Shown: positions 49,182 through 58,730 of the stretch, one piece after another
Position numbering within the stretch: the first letter of the stretch is position 1
Layout: each line of letters starts with the position of its first letter
From: Microcella daejeonensis
GTDB taxonomy: Bacteria; Actinomycetota; Actinomycetes; Actinomycetales; Microbacteriaceae
Length of the DNA: 64,000 nt
Reading direction: 5' to 3'
NCBI RefSeq assembly: GCF_026625045.1
Contig: NZ_CP113089.1
Span: 1,364,001-1,428,000, forward strand
Notes under the pieces: model-generated
What the model was told of the DNA's origin: nothing
Database searches by the model: none
What the model saw: only the letters and a program-made list of their open reading frames with translations
Made by a program: the position numbers and the translations under genes

Positions 49182-51264
49182 CGAGCGCTCGCTCACGCGC
49201 CCGCGGTCCGAGAGCAGTGCGGAGGACCGCTCCGGCCGATCGTCGCGGCGGCGCATCCTGCTCGTCAGGCTCCTCGTCCTGCTGACCCTGACGGCGGGCC
49301 TCATCTACATCGTCTGGCGTTGGGGCTTCTCGCTGAACCTCGACGCGTGGTGGCTCTCCATCCCGCTCGTCGTGGCCGAGACCTACATGCTCATCGACGT
49401 CGCGCTCTTCGGCCTCACGGTATGGCGGGCGCGGGACCGCCCGCCGCCGCCCGCGCCGCCGGAGGGCGCCACGGTCGACGTCTTCATCACGACCTACAAC
49501 GAGCCCGAGGAGCTGGTGCGAGCGACCGCGATCGCGGCGCTCGCCATCCGGTACCCGCACGAGACGTACATCCTCGACGACGGTGCGCGGCCCTCGGTGC
49601 GCGCGCTCGCCGAGGAGATCGGGGTGGGGTACGTCACCCGCAGCGCCGACTGGACGGGCAAGTCGCGCCACGCGAAGGCCGGAAACCTCAACAACGCGCT
49701 CATGGAGACCTCCGGCGAGTTCCTGCTCGTGCTCGACGCCGATCAGGTGCCGAGCCCCGAGGTGCTCGACCGCACGCTGGGCTACTTCACCGATCCCGAG
49801 GTCGCCCTCGTCCAGACCCCGCAGGTGTTCTCGAACGTCGCGGCGGGCGACCCGCTCGGCAGCCAGGCGCCGCTCTTCTACGGACCCATCCAGCAGGGCA
49901 AGGACGGCTGGAACGCGGCCTTCTTCTGCGGGTCGAACGCGGTGCTCCGCCGCGAGGCCCTCATGCAGCTGGGCATCGTGCGCTACGTCGTCGAGGTCGA
50001 GAAGGCGGTGCGCGAGGCGATCAGCGGCGCGATGCGGGTCGTCGCCCGCGCCCGACGCAGCCGCCGATCGCGCGATCCGATGGTGCAGGATGCCCTGGAG
50101 GAGATCTTCGAGGCGCTGCAGCGCACGCGCACCGAGGTCAAGGGCGGCGCCGCACTCGCGCAGGCGACCTTCGCGCTGCAGGAGAAGGTGCGCGCAGCAT
50201 CCCGTCGTCTCGTCGACCAGGACATGCGTCTCATCGCCGATGACCTGGCGGCGATCGCCGCCCTCGACGAATCCGCCGGCATCGACAGCGGGGCGCCGAC
50301 GGTCGAGGCCCCCGCCGACGGGATGCGCACGCTGCTGCTGGCCGGCATCGAGCAGAACGCCGAGATGCTCGCCTCCCGCGACCTCAGCCCGCTCGGAGCG
50401 CTGGCGGCCGTGGAGCGCCTGCTGCGTCAGATCGACGTCGACCGGGCGGATGAGGCGCAGCCGCTGATGCCGCTCGCCACCGTCTCCGTGACGGAGGACA
50501 TGGCGACCTCGATGAGACTGCACGGCCTCGGCTGGCGGAGCGTCTACCACCACGAGACGCTCGTGCACGGTCTCGCGCCCGAGGATCTGGGCACGGCCCT
50601 GCGGCAGCGGCTGCGGTGGGCCCAGGGCACGGTGCAGGTGATGCTGCGCGAGAGCCCGTGGACCCAGCGCGGGCTCACCCTCGGGCAGCGGCTCATGTAC
50701 TCGGCCACGATGTGGAGCTACCTCAGCGGGTTCGCGACCGTCGTGTTCATCGCCGCTCCGGCGATCTTCCTCATCTTCGGGATCCTGCCGGTCAGCTCGA
50801 CGGCGTTCGAGTTCTTCCTCCGGTTCCTGCCGTTCCTCGTGCTGAGCCAGCTGAAGTTCCTGGTGGTGGGGCGCGGGATGTCGACGTGGCGGGGTCAGCA
50901 GTACAGCCTCGCCCTCTTCCCGGTGTGGATCGCCGCCTGCTGGACGGCGTTCATGAACGTCGTCTTCCGCCGGCCGCTCGACTTCGTCGTCACCTCGAAG
51001 GTCCGCGAGCGGCTCCCGAACCCCCTGCGGATCGTGCGCTGGCAGATCGTCGCATCGGCGGTGCTGCTCGTCGCCACGGTCGTCGGCGTCGCGCGACTCG
51101 TCATGGGCATCGGCGAGCCGCTCGGCACCGCCGTCAACGTCGGCTGGGTCGCGTTCGACCTGGTCATGTTCTCCGTGCTCGTCTCCGCCGTGCGGTTCCG
51201 CGGCTACGAGTCGGAGCCCGACCCCGCGCCCGAGCCCGCGCCCGAGAAGGAGCATCTCCCATGA
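49171..51264 (+). CDS. Cellulose-synthase-like GT2 glycosyltransferase with large internal insertion
   Basis: 697 residues. Two N-terminal membrane helices (residues 29-47, 60-86), then a processive GT2 domain: VDVFITTYNEP, LDDGARPSV, HAKAGNLNNAL, LDAD (189-191), FFCGSNAVLRR (251-261), TED (441-443) and QRLRW (479-483). About five membrane helices follow (510-675). The catalytic order matches BcsA, but between FCGS and TED lie about 165 extra residues (270-435), mostly helical and highly charged. No PilZ domain is present. GTG start overlaps the phosphatase gene; the stop overlaps STAS copy 2. It probably polymerises a surface polysaccharide. Confidence 0.85.
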   Translation: MTHDERSLTRPRSESSAEDRSGRSSRRRILLVRLLVLLTLTAGLIYIVWRWGFSLNLDAWWLSIPLVVAETYMLIDVALFGLTVWRARDRPPPPAPPEGATVDVFITTYNEPEELVRATAIAALAIRYPHETYILDDGARPSVRALAEEIGVGYVTRSADWTGKSRHAKAGNLNNALMETSGEFLLVLDADQVPSPEVLDRTLGYFTDPEVALVQTPQVFSNVAAGDPLGSQAPLFYGPIQQGKDGWNAAFFCGSNAVLRREALMQLGIVRYVVEVEKAVREAISGAMRVVARARRSRRSRDPMVQDALEEIFEALQRTRTEVKGGAALAQATFALQEKVRAASRRLVDQDMRLIADDLAAIAALDESAGIDSGAPTVEAPADGMRTLLLAGIEQNAEMLASRDLSPLGALAAVERLLRQIDVDRADEAQPLMPLATVSVTEDMATSMRLHGLGWRSVYHHETLVHGLAPEDLGTALRQRLRWAQGTVQVMLRESPWTQRGLTLGQRLMYSATMWSYLSGFATVVFIAAPAIFLIFGILPVSSTAFEFFLRFLPFLVLSQLKFLVVGRGMSTWRGQQYSLALFPVWIAACWTAFMNVVFRRPLDFVVTSKVRERLPNPLRIVRWQIVASAVLLVATVVGVARLVMGIGEPLGTAVNVGWVAFDLVMFSVLVSAVRFRGYESEPDPAPEPAPEKEHLP

Positions 51265-51596
51265 ATCAGTCGACCGAACTCCGCCCCGACGGGGTCGCCG
51301 TCATGACGCTCGACGGCCGCCTCAACATGGTCACCGCCGCCGCCTTCCGCGAGGAGGTCAGCGCGCTCGTCGGCGACGGGCACGCGCGCATCGCGGTCGA
51401 TCTCGCCCGGGTCGAGTTCATGGACTCCTCCGGGCTCGGCGCGCTCGTCGGCGGCCTCAAGTCGACGCGGCAGGCCGGCGGCGATCTGCGCATCGTGGCG
51501 CCGACGGAGCAGGTGCTCATGGTCATGAGGCTCACCAACCTCGAGCGGGTGCTCGCACCGGCCTCGTCCGTCGACGAGGCCTTCCCCCGTGGCTGA
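51261..51596 (+). CDS. STAS-domain antagonist-like protein (RsbV type), copy 2
   Basis: 111 residues: VAVMTLDGRLNMVTAAAFRE, VDLARVEFMDSSGLGALVGG with Ser57 as likely phospho-acceptor. Overlaps the GT2 stop as ATGA and the kinase gene by 8 bases. Paralogous to copy 1 at 47218. Confidence 0.9.
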   Translation: MNQSTELRPDGVAVMTLDGRLNMVTAAAFREEVSALVGDGHARIAVDLARVEFMDSSGLGALVGGLKSTRQAGGDLRIVAPTEQVLMVMRLTNLERVLAPASSVDEAFPRG

Positions 51597-52026
51597 GGAG
51601 GCCGGCCCTCCCCCTGCTCGGTACGAGTGGTCGCTGGCGTGCCCGCCGGACGACGTCAACACCGCCCTCGACTTCCTCCGCACGATCTGGGTGAGTGATC
51701 CGTCGGTCTCCGCGATCGACCGCGCCGCCCTGGAGACCGCCGTCGTCGAGATGACCGGCAACGTGATCGAGCACGCGGCGGCGGGGGCCGCCGAGGCGGA
51801 GTGCCGGATCGTCGTCGAGATCGATCCCGCCGTCATCCGCATCGAGGTGCGCGACGACGGGGCCTCGATCGATCTCGACCTCGACGGCAGCGCCATGCCC
51901 GACGACACGGCCGAGTCGGGCCGCGGCATCCCGATGATCCGGGCCCTCGTGGACGAGTTCTCCTACGCGCGCGAGGGCGACGTCAACCACTGGCACCTGG
52001 CGCGATCCCGCACCGCGGCGGTCTGA
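51589..52026 (+). CDS. RsbW-like serine kinase (HATPase), free-standing
   Basis: 145 residues with the anti-sigma-kinase HATPase motifs ETAVVEMTGNVIEHA (Glu54, Asn58), VRDDGASIDLDL and TAESGRGIPMIRAL. It is paralogous to the N-terminal domain of the 544-residue phosphatase: both share AESGRG and the VNHWHLARS-like end. Expected partner is STAS copy 2. GTG start overlaps that gene. No sigma factor gene lies nearby. Confidence 0.87.
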   Translation: MAEEAGPPPARYEWSLACPPDDVNTALDFLRTIWVSDPSVSAIDRAALETAVVEMTGNVIEHAAAGAAEAECRIVVEIDPAVIRIEVRDDGASIDLDLDGSAMPDDTAESGRGIPMIRALVDEFSYAREGDVNHWHLARSRTAAV

Positions 52027-52046
52027 GCGCCGGCCGCGCTCGCCGC

Positions 52047-52118
52047 GCCGGCCGCACCGTCGCCGCCGGCCGCACCGTCGCCGCCGGCCGCATCCTCGCC
52101 GCCGACCGCATCGCCGCC
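52047..52118 (+). repeat. Four 18-bp tandem repeats
   Basis: GCCGGCCGCACCGTCGCC occurs twice exactly, then twice more with two to four changes. The array fills the gap after the kinase gene, before the sucC promoter. Confidence 0.85.
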
Positions 52119-52161
52119 GCCGCCCATCGCGACCGTGCGCCGGGCCGGTGCGCGACGGGAG

Positions 52162-52167
52162 TACCCT
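52162..52167 (+). promoter_or_regulatory. Candidate -10 TACCCT for sucCD
   Basis: TACCCT 97 bases before the sucC start; -35 not evident. Confidence 0.3.
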
Positions 52168-52263
52168 GGTCGCGGTCGTGAGTATCTCGACGTCGAGCGA
52201 TCTCGTTCGACGTCGGCGCGACCGAGTCCCCAGTACATCGCACGCGGATGGGAAGAGCAGAGC

Positions 52264-53427
52264 GTGGATCTTTTCGAGTACCAAGCCCGGGACATGTTCG
52301 AGAAGCACGGTGTTCCCGTGCTGCCGGGCATCGTCGCCGACACCCCCGAGGAGGTGCGCGCGGCGGCTGAGAAGCTCGGCGGTGTCACCGTCGTCAAGGC
52401 GCAGGTCAAGGTCGGAGGCCGCGGCAAGGCCGGCGGCGTCAAGGTCGCCAAGACCCCCGCCGACGCGGAGGAGGCCGCGAAGGCCATCCTCGGCCTCGAC
52501 ATCAAGGGCCACGTCGTGCAGCGCGTCATGGTCGCCGCGGGCGCCGACATCGCCGAGGAGTTCTACTTCTCGGTGCTGCTCGACCGCGCGAACCGCAACT
52601 ACCTCGTGCTCTGCAGCTACGAGGGCGGCGTCGAGATCGAGCAGCTCGCCGAGGAGCGCCCCGAGGCGCTCGCCCGCGTCGCCGTCGACCCGGGTCGCGG
52701 CATCGACCTCGAGAAGGCCCGCGAGATCGCCGTCGAGGCGAAGTTCCCGGCCGAGCTCGTCGAGAAGGTCGCCCCGGTCTTCGTGACCCTCTACGGCGTC
52801 TTCACCGCCGAGGACGCGACGCTCGTCGAGGTGAACCCGCTCGTGCTCACCGGCGCCGGCGACATCATCGCCCTCGACGGCAAGGTCACGCTCGACGAGA
52901 ACGCCGCCTTCCGCCAGCCCGGCCACGAGGCCCTCGAGGACGCGGCCGCGGCCGACCCGCTCGAGGCCAAGGCCAAGGAGCACGACCTCAACTACGTGAA
53001 GCTCGACGGCGAGGTCGGCATCATCGGCAACGGCGCCGGACTCGTCATGTCGACGCTCGACGTCGTCGCCTACGCCGGTGAGAAGCACGGCGGCGTGAAG
53101 CCCGCCAACTTCCTCGACATCGGCGGCGGAGCCTCGGCCGAGGTCATGGCCGCCGGTCTCGACGTCATCCTCGGCGACGCGCAGGTCAAGAGCGTGTTCG
53201 TCAACGTCTTCGGCGGCATCACCGCCTGCGACGCCGTCGCGAACGGCATCGTGAAGGCGCTCGAGATGCTCGGCGACGCCGCGACCAAGCCGCTCGTCGT
53301 GCGCCTGGACGGCAACAACGTCGAGGAGGGGCGCCGCATCCTCGCGGAGGCCGCCCACCCGCTCGTCACCGTCGCGAGCTCCATGGACGAGGGCGCCGAC
53401 AAGGCCGCCGAGCTGGCTTCGAAGTAA
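52264..53427 (+). CDS. sucC: Succinyl-CoA ligase (ADP-forming) subunit beta
   Basis: TCA-cycle enzyme that makes ATP or GTP from succinyl-CoA. The 387-residue ATP-grasp protein begins [20 protein letters not shown] and includes [29 protein letters not shown]-type [13 protein letters not shown], and [23 protein letters not shown] start, GGAAGAG 6 bases upstream. sucD follows after 13 bases. Confidence 0.96.
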   Translation: MDLFEYQARDMFEKHGVPVLPGIVADTPEEVRAAAEKLGGVTVVKAQVKVGGRGKAGGVKVAKTPADAEEAAKAILGLDIKGHVVQRVMVAAGADIAEEFYFSVLLDRANRNYLVLCSYEGGVEIEQLAEERPEALARVAVDPGRGIDLEKAREIAVEAKFPAELVEKVAPVFVTLYGVFTAEDATLVEVNPLVLTGAGDIIALDGKVTLDENAAFRQPGHEALEDAAAADPLEAKAKEHDLNYVKLDGEVGIIGNGAGLVMSTLDVVAYAGEKHGGVKPANFLDIGGGASAEVMAAGLDVILGDAQVKSVFVNVFGGITACDAVANGIVKALEMLGDAATKPLVVRLDGNNVEEGRRILAEAAHPLVTVASSMDEGADKAAELASK

Positions 53428-53440
53428 AGGACCCCAGAGA

Positions 53441-54328
53441 ATGTCGATCTTCCTGACCAAGGACTCCAAGGTCATCGTCCAGGGCATCACCGGCGGCGAG
53501 GGCACCAAGCACACGGCGCTCATGCTGAAGGCGGGCACCCAGGTCGTCGGCGGCGTGAACGCCCGCAAGGCCGGCACGACCGTCACCCACGGCGACGTCA
53601 CCCTGCCCGTGTTCGGCACGGTCGCCGAGGCGATGGCCGAGACCGGCGCCGACGTCTCGATCGCCTTCGTCCCTCCGGCCTTCGCGAAGGACGCCGCCAT
53701 CGAGGCGATCGATGCGGGCATCCCGCTGCTCGTCATCATCACCGAGGGCATCCCCGTGCTCGACTCGGCCGAGGTCTGGGCGCACGCTCAGGCCACCGGC
53801 AACGTCACGCGCATCATCGGCCCGAACTGCCCCGGCATCATCACGCCGGGCGAGGCGCTCGTCGGCATCACGCCGGCGAACATCACCGGCAAGGGCCCCA
53901 TCGGTCTCGTCTCGAAGTCGGGCACCCTGACCTACCAGATGATGTACGAGCTGCGCGATCTGGGCTTCTCGACCGCCATCGGCATCGGCGGCGACCCGAT
54001 CATCGGCACGACGCACATCGACGCGCTCGCCGCGTTCGAGGCCGACCCCGAGACGAAGGCGATCGTCATGATCGGCGAGATCGGCGGCGACGCCGAGGAG
54101 CGTGCGGCCGACTTCATCAAGGCGAACGTCACGAAGCCCGTCGTCGGCTACGTCGCCGGCTTCACCGCCCCCGAGGGCAAGACGATGGGCCACGCCGGCG
54201 CGATCGTCTCGGGATCGGCGGGCACCGCGCAGGCCAAGCAGGAGGCCCTCGAGGCCGCCGGCGTGAAGGTCGGCAAGACCCCCAGCGAGGCCGCCGCGCT
54301 CATGCGCGAGATCGTCGCCGCGCTGTAG
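53441..54328 (+). CDS. sucD: Succinyl-CoA ligase subunit alpha
   Basis: 295 residues. Start [20 protein letters not shown], CoA-binding Rossmann part with [36 protein letters not shown], and the phosphohistidine loop [20 protein letters not shown]. It completes the sucCD operon. Confidence 0.96.
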   Translation: MSIFLTKDSKVIVQGITGGEGTKHTALMLKAGTQVVGGVNARKAGTTVTHGDVTLPVFGTVAEAMAETGADVSIAFVPPAFAKDAAIEAIDAGIPLLVIITEGIPVLDSAEVWAHAQATGNVTRIIGPNCPGIITPGEALVGITPANITGKGPIGLVSKSGTLTYQMMYELRDLGFSTAIGIGGDPIIGTTHIDALAAFEADPETKAIVMIGEIGGDAEERAADFIKANVTKPVVGYVAGFTAPEGKTMGHAGAIVSGSAGTAQAKQEALEAAGVKVGKTPSEAAALMREIVAAL

Positions 54329-54342
54329 CCGTCGCACCATCT

Positions 54343-54384
54343 GCGGAGGAGCCCCGTCGCCGTCAGGCGGCGGGGCTCCTCCGC
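54343..54384 (+). terminator. Terminator after sucD
   Basis: Perfect 14-bp stem GCGGAGGAGCCCCG/CGGGGCTCCTCCGC, plus an inner CGCC/GGCG pairing. Confidence 0.8.
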
Positions 54385-54455
54385 GCTGCGGGGAGCCTCG
54401 GCGGTCGGTGCGGGCCGAGCGGCTCCCGGCCCTGGCGCGTGCTGGAGCGCGGGTC

Positions 54456-54461
54456 TAGGGT
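54456..54461 (+). promoter_or_regulatory. Candidate -10 TAGGGT for the dha operon
   Basis: TAGGGT 73 bases before dhaK; GAAGAGAGGG at 54514-54523 serves as ribosome binding site. Confidence 0.35.
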
Positions 54462-54534
54462 GGCGGTCGAGTGCGGGTCCGCCCCCGCGGGCCGGCGACG
54501 ACGTCCGTTCGACGAAGAGAGGGCATCCACCATC

Positions 54535-55533
54535 ATGAAGAAGCTCATCAACGCACCCGAAGCGGTTCTGGCGGATGCCCTGCGAGGGATCGAGGCGGCG
54601 CACCGCGAGCTGCGCGTCGACCACGAGAACCGCGTCATCCTGCGCGCCACCCCGAAGGATCACGGCACGGTCGCCCTGGTCTCCGGCGGAGGATCGGGCC
54701 ACGAGCCCCTGCACGGCGGCTTCGTCGGCTTCGGGATGCTCGACGCGGCCTGCGCGGGCGAGGTGTTCACCTCGCCGACCCCCGACCAGATGCAGGCGGC
54801 GACCGCGGCCGTCGATCGGGGCGCGGGCGTGCTGCACATCGTCAAGAACTACACGGGCGACATCATGAACTTCGAGATGGCCGCGGAGCTGGCCGCCGCG
54901 GAGTCGAGCATCGAGGTGCGCACCGTCATCGTCGCCGACGACGTGGCCGTGCAGGATTCGCTCTACACGGCGGGGCGCCGCGGCGTGGGGCTCACCGTGC
55001 TGATGGAGAAGATCCTGGGCGCCGCGGCCGAGCAGGGCTACGACCTCGACGCGCTCGTCGCACTCGCCGACCGCGTCAACGCCGGCGGCCGCTCGATGGG
55101 CATGGCTCTCACGAGCTGCACGGTTCCCTCGGCGGGCGCGCCGACCTTCGATCTGCCCGAGGACGAGATGGAGATCGGCATCGGGATCCACGGCGAGCCC
55201 GGCCGTCATCGCGTACCGCTCGGCTCGGCCGCCGAGATCGCGCAGCAGCTGCTCGACCCGATCCTCGCCGATCGCGACTACGCGGGAGCGCCCGTCATCG
55301 TGATGCTCAACGGCATGGGCGGCACCCCGCTCATCGAGCTCTACCTCATGTTCGGCGAGGTGGCCGCCCTGCTGGAGAAGCACGGGATCACCGTGGCGCG
55401 CTCCCTGGTGGGCGACTACATCACCTCCCTCGACATGGCCGGATGCTCGGTGACGCTGCTGCACGCTGACGACGAGATGCTGTCGCTCTGGGACGCGCCG
55501 GTCGAGACCCCGGGCCTGCGGTGGGGTCGCTGA
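54535..55533 (+). CDS. dhaK: PTS-dependent dihydroxyacetone kinase, DhaK subunit
   Basis: Binds dihydroxyacetone covalently for phosphorylation by DhaL-ADP. 332 residues starting [40 protein letters not shown] lines the substrate site, [19 protein letters not shown] is family-typical and the covalent His is in [14 protein letters not shown]. Ends [15 protein letters not shown] as in bacterial DhaK. dhaL follows after 40 bases. Confidence 0.95.
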   Translation: MKKLINAPEAVLADALRGIEAAHRELRVDHENRVILRATPKDHGTVALVSGGGSGHEPLHGGFVGFGMLDAACAGEVFTSPTPDQMQAATAAVDRGAGVLHIVKNYTGDIMNFEMAAELAAAESSIEVRTVIVADDVAVQDSLYTAGRRGVGLTVLMEKILGAAAEQGYDLDALVALADRVNAGGRSMGMALTSCTVPSAGAPTFDLPEDEMEIGIGIHGEPGRHRVPLGSAAEIAQQLLDPILADRDYAGAPVIVMLNGMGGTPLIELYLMFGEVAALLEKHGITVARSLVGDYITSLDMAGCSVTLLHADDEMLSLWDAPVETPGLRWGR

Positions 55534-55573
55534 GTCGAGCGCCCCTCGCGGACTGCGGCAGAATGAGCGCACG

Positions 55574-56215
55574 ATGAGCCCCGTCACCCTCGACCTCGCC
55601 CGCCTGCAGCAGTGGATGACCCGTTTCGCCGCGGTCGCCGAGCAGAACAAGGCCTATCTCACGGCCCTCGACTCGGCGATCGGCGACGCCGACCACGGCA
55701 CGAACATGGCGCGGGGCTCCGCTGCGGTGCTCGCGAAGCTCGAGGCGAGCCCGCCGAGCACCATGGGCGAGCTCGGCAAGACGGCGGGCATGACGCTCGT
55801 GAGCGCCGTCGGCGGCTCGGCGGGGCCGCTGTACGGCACCTTCTTCCTCCGGCTGGGGGCGAGCATCGGCGACGCCGCCGAGCTCGACGCGGCGACGCTC
55901 GCCGCGGCCCTGCGCGCCGGGGTGGAGGGCATCGTGGCGCGCGGCAAGGCCGAGGCGGGCGACAAGACGATGGTCGACGCCTGGCTGCCGGCGCTCGCGG
56001 CGATGGATGAAGCGGTCGCGAGCGGGGCATCCCTCGTCGACGCGCTCGCGGCCGCCCGCGATGCCGCCGCCGCGGGTCGCGACGCGACCGAGCCCCTCGT
56101 CGCCCGCAAGGGCCGCGCGAGCTACCTGGGCGAGCGGAGCGCGGGTCACATCGACCCGGGCGCCGCCTCGACCGCCCTTCTGCTGGATGCCCTCGCGGAG
56201 GTCGCCGCCGCGTGA
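55574..56215 (+). CDS. dhaL: PTS-dependent dihydroxyacetone kinase, ADP-binding DhaL subunit
   Basis: Holds tightly bound ADP that is recharged by DhaM. 213 residues. AYLTALDSAIGDADHGTNMA has the Asp cluster for Mg-ADP, VGGSAGPLYGTFFLRLG the phosphate loop, and RASYLGERSAGHIDPGAAST the C-terminal motif. A CAGAAT hexamer 9 bases before the ATG might be an internal promoter. Overlaps dhaM by 4 bases. Confidence 0.95.
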   Translation: MSPVTLDLARLQQWMTRFAAVAEQNKAYLTALDSAIGDADHGTNMARGSAAVLAKLEASPPSTMGELGKTAGMTLVSAVGGSAGPLYGTFFLRLGASIGDAAELDAATLAAALRAGVEGIVARGKAEAGDKTMVDAWLPALAAMDEAVASGASLVDALAAARDAAAAGRDATEPLVARKGRASYLGERSAGHIDPGAASTALLLDALAEVAAA

Positions 56216-58686
56216 GCAGCTCTCCCCGCGTCGGCCTCGTCGTCGTCTCGCACTCGCCGGCCCTCGCCGCGGCCGCCGTGGCCCTGGCCTCGGAGATGGT
56301 GGCGAGCGACCCGCCCTCTATCGCCATCGCCGCCGGCACCCCCGAGGGGGAGACGGGCACCGACGCGGCCCGCATCGCCGAGGCGATCGGGGAGGCCGAG
56401 GAGGGCGCCGGCGTCGTCGTGCTGATGGATCTCGGCTCGGCGGTGATGAGCGCGGAGCTCGCGCTGGAGTTCCTCGACCCCGATGCCGCCCAGAGCGTGC
56501 GGCTCGTCGCCGCCCCCTTCGTCGAGGGGCTCATGGCCGCGGCCGTGCGCGCCGCGGGCGGGGCGTCGCTCGACGAGGTGGTCGCGGAGGCCCGTGCCGC
56601 CCTGAGCCCGAAGTCGCAGCACCTGGGAGCGGGGGAGCCGGAGGCGGCGCCCGACGACGCTCCCGCGGGCGGCAGTACCGAGGCCGCGCCCGCCGACGCC
56701 CTCGCGGGGCCGCCGCCCGCCGTCGCCGACGTGATCGTGCGCAACGTCGGCGGTCTGCACGCCCGGCCCGCCGCCGTCATCGCCGGGGCCGTGGCCGCCT
56801 TCGACGCGGCGGTCACCCTCTCGGTGCCCGGCAAGGCGCCCGCCTCCGCGGCGAGCCCCATCGGCATCGCCATCCTCATCGCCACCGCCGGCACCGCCGT
56901 GCGCATCGCCGCGAGCGGGCGCCAGGCGGCCGAGGCCGTGAAGAGCGTGCGCGCCCTGATCGAGGAGGGCTTCGGCGAGGAGCTCGTCGATGCCGGAGGC
57001 GCCCCGCACGAGCCGCCGCCGAGCACGCGCGAGCTGCGCGTCGTCGGGCAGCCGCTGGGCGTCAGCTCCGGTCGCGTCGTCGGACCGGTGGTCGTCATGA
57101 CGCACGACGTGATCGAGCCCGACGGGGGAGCGCGCATCGCCCCCGAGGAGCGCACCGCGGCGCGCGACCGGCTGCGGCGCGCGATGCTGCAGGTGGCGCG
57201 CACCATGCACGCCCAGGCCGATCGGCTCGGCGGGCAGCGGCGCGAGGTGCTCGAGGCGACGGCGGCGATCGCGGCCGATCCGGCTCTGCACGCCGCGGCG
57301 GAGGCGCACGTGCGCGACGAGGGGCTCACCCCCGAGCGCGCCGTCTGGATCGAGCTCGGGCGCACCGCCGCGCAGTACCGGGAGGCGGGCGGGCGGTTCG
57401 CCGAGCGCGCCACCGACATCATCGACGTGCGCGACCGCATCATCGCGGCCCTGACCGGGGTCGAGCCGCCCGGGGTGCCCGAGCGGGAGCATCCCTTCAT
57501 CCTCGTCGCCGACGACCTCGCCCCGGCCGACACGGTGGGGCTCGACCCCGCGCGCTGCCTCGCGATCGTCACCGAGCAGGGCGGGCCGACCTCGCACACG
57601 GCGATCCTCGCCCGCGAGCTCGGGCTGCCCGCCGTCGTCGGCGCCGCCGGCGTGACGGCGCTCGCCGAGGGCACGGTGCTGCTCGTCGACGGCGACACGG
57701 GCGAGATCATCGAGCAGCCGACCGAGGAGCAGCGGGCGACCGCCACGGGCGTCGTGACGCTGCCGCCGTGGCAGGGCCCGGCGCGCACCGCCGACGGGCA
57801 CCGCGTCATCCTCGGGGCCAACGTCGGGGCTCCCCGCGACACCCGTCGCGCCGTCGAGCGCGGGGCGGAGGGCGTCGGACTCTTCCGCACCGAGTTCTGC
57901 TTCCTCGACCGCCAGTCCGAGCCGGGCATCGACGACCAGGTCGCCGCCTACCGCGAGGTCTTCGCCGCCTTCCCCGGGCAGAAGGTCATCGTGCGCACGC
58001 TCGACGCCGGCAGCGACAAGCCCCTGCCGTTCCTCACCGCCGACGACGAGCCGAATCCGGCGCTCGGCGTGCGCGGGTTCCGCACGGCCCGTCGCGACGG
58101 CGCCGTGCTCGACAACCAGCTCCTCGCGATCGCGCGCGCCGCCGACGCCGAGAGCGCCGAGGTGCAGGTCATGGCACCGATGATCGCCACGGTGCAGGAG
58201 GCGGAGGACTTCGTGCAGCGCGCCCGCGCGGCGGGCATCCCCTCGGTGGGCGTCATGATCGAGACCCCCTCGGCCGCGATGGTCGCCGACGAGCTCATGC
58301 GCGTCGTCGACTTCGTCAGCATCGGCACCAACGACCTCTCGCAGTACACGATGGCCGCCGACCGCCAGTCGGGCGAGCTCGCGGCGCTCGCCGACCCGTG
58401 GCAGCCGGCGCTGCTGCGCATGATCCGGCTCATCGGCGAGGCGGGCGAGCGCACCGCGACCCCCGTGGGCATCTGCGGCGAATCGGCCGCCGACCCCGCC
58501 CTCGCCCCGGTGCTCGTCGGGCTCGGCGTCACGAGCCTGTCGATGTCGGCCCGCGCGGTCACGGCCGTCGGCACGGCGCTGAGCGCGCTGCCGCTCTCGC
58601 GGTGCCGGGATGCCGCTGCCGCGGCCTGCGCCGCGCTCGACCCGGCACGGGCGCGCGCCGCCGCGGCCGCGGTCCTCGCGGGCTGA
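56212..58686 (+). CDS. dhaM: DhaM EIIA-HPr-Enzyme I fusion phosphotransferase
   Basis: 824 residues joining three PTS parts. Residues 1-130: EIIA-Dha with VVSHSPALA (His14). Residues 171-258: HPr with GLHARPAAVI (His183). Residues 272-824: complete Enzyme I with GGPTSHTAILARELGLP (His462), GVGLFRTEFCFLDR, MIETPSAAMVADEL, IGTNDLSQYTMAADR and ICGESAADP. E. coli DhaM has only a partial EI; this chain could carry phosphate from PEP to DhaL by itself. An Ala/Pro linker (about 133-170) separates EIIA and HPr. GTG start overlaps dhaL. Confidence 0.92.
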   Translation: MSSSPRVGLVVVSHSPALAAAAVALASEMVASDPPSIAIAAGTPEGETGTDAARIAEAIGEAEEGAGVVVLMDLGSAVMSAELALEFLDPDAAQSVRLVAAPFVEGLMAAAVRAAGGASLDEVVAEARAALSPKSQHLGAGEPEAAPDDAPAGGSTEAAPADALAGPPPAVADVIVRNVGGLHARPAAVIAGAVAAFDAAVTLSVPGKAPASAASPIGIAILIATAGTAVRIAASGRQAAEAVKSVRALIEEGFGEELVDAGGAPHEPPPSTRELRVVGQPLGVSSGRVVGPVVVMTHDVIEPDGGARIAPEERTAARDRLRRAMLQVARTMHAQADRLGGQRREVLEATAAIAADPALHAAAEAHVRDEGLTPERAVWIELGRTAAQYREAGGRFAERATDIIDVRDRIIAALTGVEPPGVPEREHPFILVADDLAPADTVGLDPARCLAIVTEQGGPTSHTAILARELGLPAVVGAAGVTALAEGTVLLVDGDTGEIIEQPTEEQRATATGVVTLPPWQGPARTADGHRVILGANVGAPRDTRRAVERGAEGVGLFRTEFCFLDRQSEPGIDDQVAAYREVFAAFPGQKVIVRTLDAGSDKPLPFLTADDEPNPALGVRGFRTARRDGAVLDNQLLAIARAADAESAEVQVMAPMIATVQEAEDFVQRARAAGIPSVGVMIETPSAAMVADELMRVVDFVSIGTNDLSQYTMAADRQSGELAALADPWQPALLRMIRLIGEAGERTATPVGICGESAADPALAPVLVGLGVTSLSMSARAVTAVGTALSALPLSRCRDAAAAACAALDPARARAAAAAVLAG

Positions 58687-58730
58687 GGCCGCGCCCGCGA
58701 GGCGGCCCGGGGCCGACCGCGCCCCGCCGG

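Noticed and set aside
52047..52118. The 18-bp array as a CRISPR
   Set aside because: The units abut with no spacers and there are no cas genes.
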